Assembly: GCA_036924285.1 (NCBI GenBank)
Contig: JAYKYS010000016.1
Coordinates: forward strand, 4,774,001 to 4,838,000
DNA length: 64,000 nucleotides
Source: Asterella californica
Taxonomy: Eukaryota > Streptophyta > Marchantiopsida > Marchantiales > Aytoniaceae
Direction of reading: 5' to 3'
The notes under the pieces are model-generated. The model saw only the letters and a list, made by a program, of their open reading frames with translations. It made no database searches and was not told the origin of the DNA. Shown piece by piece: positions 46,901 to 54,856 of this stretch. A program made the translations under genes and the position numbers. How positions within the stretch are numbered: position 1 is the stretch's first letter; each line of letters opens with the position of its first letter.

Positions 46901-47849
46901 GCCTCGCAAGGATTACCAAGAAGACAACCCACCTTGCATTACATCCTACTTCCTATCAGAAGATACAAGATTCACGAAACATAAAGTGCATGACAGGTTC
47001 AGAAGACGGTTGCGGGCTCCTGCGGTGACAGTGGCCTCTGGGAAGACACCCGAGACAGCTTCCGATTCAATGTCTTCCTCGAAAGACTTCCCGAAGTCAG
47101 GCTTCCCTTCATTGATCTCAACTGTCTTCGTCTTCTTACGCGCAATCTATCCTCACAACAGACTCTGACTTCTCACCTCTCATACGCACTCAGAAGAAGC
47201 TTGCTTCTTGGTGGGAAGACATGATCCTCGACCATTCTCTCCAGACTCTACCAGCAAGTCTTCTCACGACTCTCTCCTAAGTTTGAGAAGAAGAAGGAAT
47301 GGCTGCAATGGGTCGGACAGAAGAGATCCGAAATGGACCCTCATGTCTTCTCGCTCATTTTGCCAGCCTTTCAGTCTTCTAGTCTCTCTAGGAAGATGTG
47401 GAGTTGAGAAGCTTGGAAGACCGGGAGGCACAGGCCTAGTTCCCGACTTCCAACTTCTCGAAATAACAAAACAACTCACCACACCACTCGGGATTCGTAC
47501 CAAGCCTCTCTTAACACAAAAGCAACACAAATCCACTCTTGATACGAATTGGTTCTGGTCGACTTCCGAAGACGGTCATTCGAAGACAGTCAAGTTTTAA
47601 GAAGCGTCTTCCGTAGATGTTCCCATCTTCCGAAGAGTCTTCTCTTCGAGGTTTCGGGTGTAGAGAGGTAGCATGGTAGAGAAATTGATAGCAGAGATCG
47701 TCAATTTGAGGATGAGGTGTAGGGAAGTTCAAATTGAACTTAGGAAGAAGAAGGAGGATGTCTGACAGAAATTGGGCAGCGCCTCCGCACCCAATGTCTC
47801 AATAGAAAGAATGGGGGTGGGGGTAATCGATCAGGCTGCCTGCAAACAA
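43965..47849 (-). repeat. 5' giant LTR, outer end missing
   Basis: 3,885 bp. The inner end CACTACA is at 43,965. The outer end is cut at the position matching 37,214 of the 3' LTR. A second internal deletion of about 1.2 kb near 46,820 removes the counterpart of about 34,957-36,150. Confidence 0.85.
45567..46817 (-). pseudogene. LTR-ORF in the 5' LTR, N-terminal half deleted
   Basis: Open pieces 46,817-46,404, 46,256-45,906 and 45,875-45,567 match the coiled coil and C-terminus of the LTR-ORF. The roughly 1.2-kb deletion at 46,820 removed the N-terminal half. Here codon 46,788-46,790 is CAG (Gln), where copies at 24,183 and 34,926 have TAG, so the long frame is ancestral. A TAG remains at 46,404-46,406. 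Confidence 0.8.
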
Positions 47850-48070
47850 CCATGAAGATCTCTAAAACTCCAAAACCGTCCTTGGAACTTGGATGAACTT
47901 GATTGGTAAAAAATGAAGCAATGACAAAGAAGATTGGAGATCACTTTATCTCATACTTCGCACTATTGATCAAGTTGTGACCTTAAAACAGTTTCACACT
48001 TTCAAACCTTGAACCAATAGACTTCGGACCCCAACTTTAACATAGAATAATCACCCTCGTCGGACGATAG
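47850..48070. repeat. Repeat C, copy 1
   Basis: 221 bp nearly identical to 61,060-61,280. It starts 'ccatgaaga' and ends 'cggacgatag', where another giant LTR begins at 48,071. Confidence 0.88.
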
Positions 48071-49389
48071 TGTGATGCCCACAATTTAGAGGATTTACAA
48101 ATTTTTGAAGATAATAACATGTTTGTGTAATTGAAATAACCCTGTTGCTTTAGATTACATCTTGCTTAGAAGAAAGATGGTCTTAAGAACTTTTTGCAAG
48201 AGGAGTCTACTTCTTCCGAAGATGGAAGAAGGACATCTTCCGAGAAGACGTCTTCTCGACCAGGTCTTCGGAAGACGGAAGACGTAAGACAGACATCTTC
48301 CAAAAGACGGTGACTGGACCTTCGGGGTACCAACCACGTGTCACATCACCACGGGAGAGTAGGTACTACCTAGTAGTGGGTGAATCGGGGTTACCAGGAC
48401 ATTATCCTAAAATGCGAGGAAGAAACAGACGAGGCGCATTAGCGTAAGATCGATAGTCTGCTTCCCACAGTGAAGGTTGTCTGCGTTTTGAGAAGCCGAT
48501 CGTCATCGAGGTGTCAAATTGGACTTGGAAGCTAAGAGAGTGTAATTGAGAACTCAAAGAACCGAATTGAGGCCAAAGAGAGAGCGAGGACGATTATGTG
48601 AGAGTTGGAAGTACAATCGAGCTGAAAGAATCTCTTCGGATTCCAAGAACCAGACATTGAGGGTCGATTAGAGAAGTGTCCAAGGAAGAGAAAGATCGAT
48701 TGCAGCAGCAGAGGGATGCAGCTAAAGATTGACGACAAGAGTAGGTTCGTGGGATCGCATTGGAGCTGGGATTGAGACCGTAAGCGCACAGAAGACTGAA
48801 GGCGCATCAAAAGCAGTCAGAAGCTGTACTGAGGTTCTTCCCGAGTTCTTTCCCCTTTCCACCGCTTCCCGTCTTTAATTTGATGTTCCCTGCGCTTCCC
48901 TGCTCGTTTGCAAGAAACCCATCGATCGATTCCCCTACCTTGAAATTTCCTCTGTGAGAATTGGGCACGGAAGCGCTGTCCAATTTCGACAGCCGTCTTC
49001 CTACTTCTTCCTAAGTAGGAATCGAGCTTCCCCATTTCTCATTCTTAAATTCGATCACTTGACTATCAATTTCCCTATCCTATCACATCTTTGTTCCCGA
49101 ACACATGGATAGAAGATGATTCTGAAGATCTGAACATCTTCAGAAGATGCTTCTGAATGTTTGAACGTCTTCAGAAGACGACTGTGTTCAATTCGTATCA
49201 AGATTGGATTGGATTGGGTTTTGTGTTGAGAGAGGCTTGGTACGAATCCTGAGTGACTTGGTGAGTTGATTGTTGTTTCGAGAAGCTGGAAGTTGGGAAC
49301 CAGGCTTGTGCCTCCCGATCTTCCGAACTTCTCAAATCCACATCTTCCTAGAGAGACTAGAAGGTTGGAAAGACTGGCAGAATGCGCGA
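48071..49389 (+). mobile_element. Broken giant LTR, left part
   Basis: Starts TGTGATGCCC and follows the giant-LTR sequence to 'aatgcgcga' (49,389). There a TG...CA element interrupts it. The next LTR base resumes at 59,115. Confidence 0.82.
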
Positions 49390-49892
49390 TGTCGTAGTGC
49401 ATGACGTTCAAGGTGCGGAAATGGAATTTCAGAAGACACTCAACTTGCATTTCTTCGGGAAGCTGCGCCCTAGCTTATCAAGCTGGGCAGGAGCTAAGCT
49501 GGGGCCATGCTTGACAAGCTGCCCCCTAGCTTAGACTGAAATATCACCTTGAAAGAGGTCGAAGAGCATCAGAATGCAGAGCTCGGCGAGGAGAGCGACT
49601 TTGTGCTTCCAATTTCGACAGAAAGTGTTTTAAGTAGTAGTTAGTACGGGGTTTTAGATTGAGAAATGTATGAAAGAGAGAAAACTGTCGATTTTGGCTC
49701 GTGACTCAAACTCAGAATCTGATAGCATGAGCGTGTAGGTGTTCACAAGTACTATAATTTTGACTCTTTATTCATTAAAAACGGAGTTATATAGTGAAGT
49801 TAGAGTAGGAAGGGCTAGTAAAGACTTTACAGGAAAACTTCTTAGTAAAAGCATGTGTACAGAAAATTTAACTGTTTTGAACAAAACCAAAG

Positions 49893-50012
49893 GCCATCCC
49901 AGTGATAGGGCGCCTGCCTAGGGAGGAGGAGATCTCAGGATCAAATCCCCCTGGCCTTGGGTTCCTATTCCGGCATGTTGGCCTCCCGGATGGGAGTCTA
50001 TGTTGGGTGTGC
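49893..50012 (+). repeat. tRNA-derived SINE-like segment, split by the Ty3 element
   Basis: CCCAGTGATAGG (49,898-49,909) resembles a Pol III A box and GGATCAAATCC (49,938-49,948) a B box, 40 bp apart. They sit in a tRNA-like context (GGCC...GGCC). The body would continue at 57,721. No A- or T-tail or target duplication was identified. Confidence 0.4.
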
Positions 50013-50796
50013 TGTAACACCCAGGGTGCATAGTAGTAAATATATGGATAGTTATAACTATGTGTGGTGAGTCTTCTAAATAAGTCCCAAGGCTAGACCA
50101 TACTCTAAGTTAGTGACAGATAACTAGGAGTAGTCACAGTTAGAGTTGGAGGTATTTGAGGATAGAATATTAGAATATTCTAAAGTGTGAGAACTACTAT
50201 TTTGTTTGGTTGTGCATAAAATGACAAGGATGTGAATAATACACTCTTGTCTTATGCGTGACTGATTTTTATTGATTGTAGAGACTTAAGGGTCAAACAA
50301 TCAAGAGGATTGTTGATCTTTTTGGCTCAATTATGTGTTAGTATTTTGTCTTGTAAGGAGCAATCCGAGATTCCTTTCAAAGATTCCTTTATACTTCTAG
50401 AAGAATCCTAATTATCAGAGTAGAGTCAAAAGAGGAGAAATCTACTCTTGACTTAGGACTTTTACCTTTGACTTGGTCTCGGTAAATAGCAGTAAATCAG
50501 ATTTACAAGTAGTTACTATGGTAAATCTGCAGTAGTATAAATAGAGGGGTTGTGGAGTGATCTCTCATCCTCCCTTTGCCTTGTATTTGGAAGCCGTTAG
50601 GCCATATCTATAAAGGGTGTGTTTTTCTCATCTCTATGTCTCCATGAGAGTTCTGGTTCCGAGTGAGGAAGTGAGATGAGTATGCCGAGAGTTGGATTTA
50701 GCAGAGGCCTCCTAGTTCTATGATGCGCCTCACCAAAGGCCATCAGAGGTTTACTCTGGGTGAGAGACAGGACCGGTAGCACGCTTGAGGGTCACA
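50013..50796 (+). repeat. 5' LTR of family 3
   Basis: 784 bp, TG...CA. Contains TATAAATA at 50,536-50,543 preceding 'gaggggttgtgg', a likely Pol II core promoter. Confidence 0.95.
50536..50543 (+). promoter_or_regulatory. TATA box in 5' LTR
   Basis: TATAAATA, repeated at 57,460-57,467 in the 3' LTR. The likely transcript start is some 30 bp downstream. Confidence 0.6.
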
Positions 50797-50798
50797 TT

Positions 50799-50814
50799 TT
50801 TGGTTCCGTAACCA
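50799..50814 (+). promoter_or_regulatory. Primer-binding region with a small hairpin
   Basis: TGGTTCCG starts 5 nt after the LTR and could pair with a tRNA CCA end. The surrounding TTGGTT/AACCAA is a perfect 6-bp inverted repeat. The tRNA is not identified. Confidence 0.4.
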
Positions 50815-51412
50815 AGACCTCACTAGGAGGCTTGAGAGATATGTTCCGTGTGCAGTTTTACATCAGACAGAAGGACGTTATGAGAGAGCATATCGAGAGA
50901 ACTCTTGGAGAGGCTAGAGCTACTGCCATGCTAGAGACCTTAGAACCATTCGTGTATCCGGTTGTCATCTACGATGCATTTGAGGTCATCTTGTACATTT
51001 TGTACACATAAGATGTTAGAATCAGCTGAAGAGAACGTGTCGAGTGTTAGAGTTTAAATATGAGAGTAGAGTGGTTCATATAATCCTATATGTTCATGAG
51101 GGTAGAGGATCAGATCACTCTTATCAGGTTCTTTGAGTGATAGTCCTTATCGTTAAGACTGAAAGGAGGAGAGACTAAGAGTCCGAAGGTGTAGACGATT
51201 CGCTTTTTGATCGAGTTTACAGTCATCGTCATTTTCTCTGTATTTCTCGGACGTCCTTGAAACTTCACGACGGACTGGAGAAGCTCCTGATCTATCTATT
51301 GATCCAAAGATCACTAGTTTTGGAGCTACAGAGCTCAAGATATCGCTGTCAGAAGTTCAGCTGGTAGTCCAATCGATCAAAATCTGCATGGGATCGAATT
51401 TAAGTCAAGATC

Positions 51413-51883
51413 ATGGAGGGTCAGAAAGAGTGGGTAGTGAGGCTTAGGAACCTTCCTCAAAATCTTGATGTCATAGTGGGTGTGGACGAACGTTCTAGAG
51501 AGTTAAAGGTCGAATTTGAAGAGGGAACGGAGAGAAACAAGCAAGACTCTTCCAAGAAGAAATTGAGGACAGAACCGTGGTGCTACTTTTGTAGAGGGTT
51601 GGGTCACTATGCAGCAAGTTGTCCCGTGAGATTCAAGAGAGAAAACCCTCGTGAAGGAAGGAGTTCTATCGATCTAGGTCTCCGAGTTGGTCCATCGTCT
51701 CCTTCGCGTGTTTTTAAAGACGAAAACATCTGCTCAAACTGTGGAATTGAAGGTTTGCCAAAGGAGCACGAGTGTGGAGACGTGATTGCCCTGTTGGCAT
51801 CTACGTCTAGAAGATTGAGAGAGGAGCAAGGGGTTGAAACGGAGAAGCTGCCATCTTCAGACGAAAATTCAGCTAACGCATGA
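51413..51883 (+). CDS. Zinc-knuckle ORF upstream of gag (family 3)
   Basis: 156 residues. A canonical CX2CX4HX4C knuckle lies at C57, C60, H65 and C70. A second Cys/His set (C107, C110, H119, C121) follows. The N-terminus is charged. Leader sequence of about 600 bp separates it from the 5' LTR. It ends about 218 bp before gag and is in a different frame from gag. Such a nucleic-acid-binding ORF before a gag that has its own knuckle is unusual. It could be a diverged first gag segment or an extra gene of this lineage. Confidence 0.6.
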   Translation: MEGQKEWVVRLRNLPQNLDVIVGVDERSRELKVEFEEGTERNKQDSSKKKLRTEPWCYFCRGLGHYAASCPVRFKRENPREGRSSIDLGLRVGPSSPSRVFKDENICSNCGIEGLPKEHECGDVIALLASTSRRLREEQGVETEKLPSSDENSANA

Positions 51884-52100
51884 TGGAGATGGTAATCCAG
51901 ATGATGGAGAAGGTGACAATGAGGATGCGACTCATGCATACGTTCGGTGAGGAGATAGCGCAAGCGATTATGGTGGAACCTTTTCCTTTCTTGCTACCGA
52001 TGGTTGATTATGCTCGCATGGAGTTAGTAATGTTCATCCTATATTAGAAAACGAAGAGAGATATCGTGTTGAGGAGAGGAGAAGACATCAAGAATTTAAG

Positions 52101-53522
52101 ATGGGGAAGCTCCCGGTTTTCTATGGAAAGGATGGTGAGGATGTAGAAACCTTTGTGCGAGATTTCAAGCGAGCATGCATAGGAAACCATGAGAGGAAGA
52201 AGGAAGAGTGGGCATCACTATTGCCCGAATTCCTGGAGGATACCACATTGACTTGGTATGAAGAATACAGAAGGAACAAGACTGAGATGGATACATGGGA
52301 AAGCTTGACGGAGGCTCTAATTGAGAACTTTTTGCCGGATGAGAGCTATGAGAAGCTCATGACCGAGGTGACCTTCTTGAAGCAAGGAGATGCTGAGAAG
52401 GTGAGGGTTTACGCAGAAAGAACCGAGAAGTTGGAGGCTCGTTTCAAGACTATATTGAAGAAGAGCGGTGATAATGTGGAGGCTACAATGGTGGGAATTG
52501 TGGCCATGCTTACCAAGAACTTTGTGGCAGGTCTGAAGCCTCAAATCAGAACTCATGTGAAGTACGAGAAGCCCACCACTAAGGCGAAGGCGATTGAAAT
52601 TGCGGTTCGAATGAAAAAGAGTTTGGAAGATGATGACGTTCTTCTAGGAGAAGCAAAGGCGGCAAGTGTTGCAGGGATTACACTCGGTGGTAGAGCTGCT
52701 CAAAGAATCCCGACGCCTGCTGTGGTTAACACACCCGCTGTGGTTGCTGTCAACCCTCCGACGTCTAATCTTCAAGATGAACTAAGACAAATAATAGAAA
52801 CGTTGGCGGATCTGAAGATCAATGTAGTGCAGTTGAAAGAGCGGAGGAACCAAGGAGGAGGAGGAGGCCAACGAGGTTATGGAGGAAATTTCAATCGAGG
52901 GCCTCAAAATGAATTCGGTGGTATCTCGTGCTACGGATGTGGTGGTCCTCATTTTCAAAGGAATTGTCCACACTCCATCCAAAATGGAGGACGGAACAAT
53001 GAAGGTGCAAGAGGAAATCTGGGAGGAGGAGTTCCGCCACAAAACAAAGACAAAGGCGTTGCCACAATTGATGCGGTGAAGGTATCAAATGTCTACGAGA
53101 GAGGAGAATGTTCTTACTCTCAAGTGGAACTCTTAGCTCACGAGAGGAAGAGGACGAGGTTTTCAGAGGAACCTATGATCATTGGGGATTCTCAAAGTAG
53201 GAGCACTCGTTCCAGCACTATGTCTTCTTCTCAGAAGGAGCCTAGGAAGAAGCTGGGAATGGAGGATTTCACCATTTCAGCTGCTCAACCTAGATATGAC
53301 GTAGTGGAGGATGTTGACACGCAAAAAGCCAACATAACAGTGGGTCAATTGATCGCACTCAACCCAAGCTTGAGGAGAGAGCTTCGAGGCGGATTGAGCT
53401 CGAGAAGGACCAAGAAGAAGAAATCTAAGGGCAAGATCAACGTCTCAAGTGTGGGAGTTGGTGTAATGGATGCTCAGCCTCTGAGGTATGCACTAAAGCA
53501 TCCAAGATCGAGGTTCGTTTGA
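52101..53522 (+). CDS. Gag (family 3)
   Basis: 473 residues, intact. The capsid-like domain lies at about 1-170 (DVETFVRDFKRACIG, LTWYEEYRRNK, LIENFLPDESY, VRVYAERTEKLEARF, FVAGLKPQIRTHVKYE). A Pro/Val linker and a Gly-rich RNA-binding stretch at 251-262 follow. The knuckle C277, C280, H284, C289 is CX2CX3HX4C, one residue shorter than canonical. The C-terminus is basic (TKKKKSKGK). Gag forms the particle and packages RNA. Its end overlaps the pol frame (pol is open from about 53,429), a -1 relation, so translation of pol needs a shift. I see no clear slippery heptamer. Confidence 0.9.
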   Translation: MGKLPVFYGKDGEDVETFVRDFKRACIGNHERKKEEWASLLPEFLEDTTLTWYEEYRRNKTEMDTWESLTEALIENFLPDESYEKLMTEVTFLKQGDAEKVRVYAERTEKLEARFKTILKKSGDNVEATMVGIVAMLTKNFVAGLKPQIRTHVKYEKPTTKAKAIEIAVRMKKSLEDDDVLLGEAKAASVAGITLGGRAAQRIPTPAVVNTPAVVAVNPPTSNLQDELRQIIETLADLKINVVQLKERRNQGGGGGQRGYGGNFNRGPQNEFGGISCYGCGGPHFQRNCPHSIQNGGRNNEGARGNLGGGVPPQNKDKGVATIDAVKVSNVYERGECSYSQVELLAHERKRTRFSEEPMIIGDSQSRSTRSSTMSSSQKEPRKKLGMEDFTISAAQPRYDVVEDVDTQKANITVGQLIALNPSLRRELRGGLSSRRTKKKKSKGKINVSSVGVGVMDAQPLRYALKHPRSRFV

Positions 53523-54856
53523 ATGGACACTTTGTACCTGATGTGTTGGTGGACGGAGGTTCTGCTGTGAATGCGATATCTGAACGTTTGATGAAGCGGT
53601 TGGGGATGAAACCCACGAGACCGGCGAGCATCATTGTTGGTATGGCAAACAAGCAAAGGGTGAGATCTCTCGGAGTCCTAGAGAAAGTAGTGGTGTCGGT
53701 TATGGGGGTACAAACCTTGATGTCTTTTCAAATTCTGAAAGATTCCAGCTATGACTTGCTCCTTGGAAGACCTTGGTTGAGAGCCGTTCGTACAACTGAT
53801 AGATGGCACAAAGGTTACTTGAGGATAGGACCTAGCAACCATCGAGTGAAGGTGCCTCTCTCAAGTGGTGGCTGTGTAACTTCTGATTCTGATAGACCAA
53901 CCAGCGACTATTGGGAGTCAGAAACCGAAGACAGTGGAAGTGTCTCCGGAGTAGATACAGGTGGTTCTTCTGATGAGGAGACGTCAGAAGATGAAGAGTT
54001 TGATATGGATTGTATCACGCCTCATATTGGAGCTATTGATTTGCTGCCTCGTCCATCTGTTGAGAAGGACCCGGACAAAACAAAATTAAGTGGAGAGGAG
54101 CTAGAGCGAAGACTAGCAATCATCAAGTTTGGTCCCAAGGTGACTTCGGAAGAGAAGAGAAGATTCTTGGAGATATTCAGGAAGTACATCCACGTGTTTG
54201 CTTTCAGCTATAAAGATCTGAAGGAGGTGACATTGGAGACGCACCGGATCGACGTGGAGGAGGACGCGAGACCTGTTCGACAAAAGCAACGGAGGATCAG
54301 CCCGCCAACAGCAATGATCGTCAAAGAAGAGATTGATAAACTGAAGGAAGCTGTGTTCATTTACGAAGTGGAGAATTCAGAATGGGTATCGCCCATCGTG
54401 ATCGTGAAGAAGAAGAACTCTAAGCTTCGCGTATGTGTGGATTACAAGAAGTTGAATGCGGTCACGAAGAAGGATTACTACCCGTTGCCATTCATCGATG
54501 AGATCTTGGAAGAAGTCGCAGGTCACGAATGGTACAGTTTTGGAGACGGTTATAGTGGATATAACCAGATCCATATAGTCCCTGAGCATCAACACTTAAC
54601 GACCTTCACTACTCCGTGGGGTACATTTGCGTTTCGCGTGATGCCGTTCGGGTTATGTAATGCTCCAGCTACTTTTCAACGGTTCATGAACAAAGTGTTC
54701 GAACCGTTTCTTGGGAAGTTTGTTAGAGACTTCATTGATGACTTTTGTGTGTATGGGCGGAAGGAAGTTCACTTTGATCATCTGATCAAAGTATTAGAGC
54801 GATTGGAGCAAGCTAATGCATCTTTGAATCCAGAAAAGTGCATTTTTGGATGCTAG
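53519..54856 (+). CDS. Pol part 1: protease and RT (family 3)
   Basis: The frame is open from about 53,429; no ATG is needed if entered by frameshift. Protease: PDVLVDGGSAVNAI, where the usual D-S/T-G reads D-G-G (as I recall for some plant Ty3 lineages), then LLLGRPWLRAV. An acidic linker follows, then RT: EWVSPIVIVKKKNSKLRVCV, DYKKLNAVTKKDYYPLPFID, MPFGLCNAPATFQRFM and FIDDFCVYG (active site at about 407-408). The frame ends at TAG 54,854 just after SLNPEKCIFG. Homology carries on in the next frame, so a one-base loss near 54,850 splits RT. A sequencing error is possible. Confidence 0.9.
   Translation: MNGHFVPDVLVDGGSAVNAISERLMKRLGMKPTRPASIIVGMANKQRVRSLGVLEKVVVSVMGVQTLMSFQILKDSSYDLLLGRPWLRAVRTTDRWHKGYLRIGPSNHRVKVPLSSGGCVTSDSDRPTSDYWESETEDSGSVSGVDTGGSSDEETSEDEEFDMDCITPHIGAIDLLPRPSVEKDPDKTKLSGEELERRLAIIKFGPKVTSEEKRRFLEIFRKYIHVFAFSYKDLKEVTLETHRIDVEEDARPVRQKQRRISPPTAMIVKEEIDKLKEAVFIYEVENSEWVSPIVIVKKKNSKLRVCVDYKKLNAVTKKDYYPLPFIDEILEEVAGHEWYSFGDGYSGYNQIHIVPEHQHLTTFTTPWGTFAFRVMPFGLCNAPATFQRFMNKVFEPFLGKFVRDFIDDFCVYGRKEVHFDHLIKVLERLEQANASLNPEKCIFGC

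Larger units (their letters stand above)
32524..47849 (-). mobile_element. Giant-LTR Ty3-type retrotransposon, near-complete
   Basis: Minus-strand order: 5' LTR (47,849-43,965, outer end lost), primer-binding site, gag, protease, RT, RNase H, integrase, purine-rich tract, 3' LTR (38,055-32,524). The two LTRs are very similar where they overlap (for example 33,000-34,950 against 44,870-46,815), so insertion was fairly recent. It interrupts an A-B-C repeat: A lies at the left and C at the right. The right junction lost about 841 bp of LTR together with segment B. No target duplication can be tested. Confidence 0.88.

Noticed and set aside
32524..47849. Tandem array of two elements sharing a middle LTR
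   Set aside because: First considered because the LTR-ORF appears on both sides of pol. The matching CACTACA ends at 32,524 and 43,965 and the solo LTRs show that the LTR-ORF is inside the LTR, so one element suffices.
49893..49965. Functional tRNA gene
   Set aside because: Only box-like words are present; no full cloverleaf or clear anticodon arm could be folded by eye. Kept as SINE-like.
50760..51011. 83-residue ORF across the LTR/leader boundary
   Set aside because: It starts at GTG inside the LTR and has no motif; likely chance opening in the leader.
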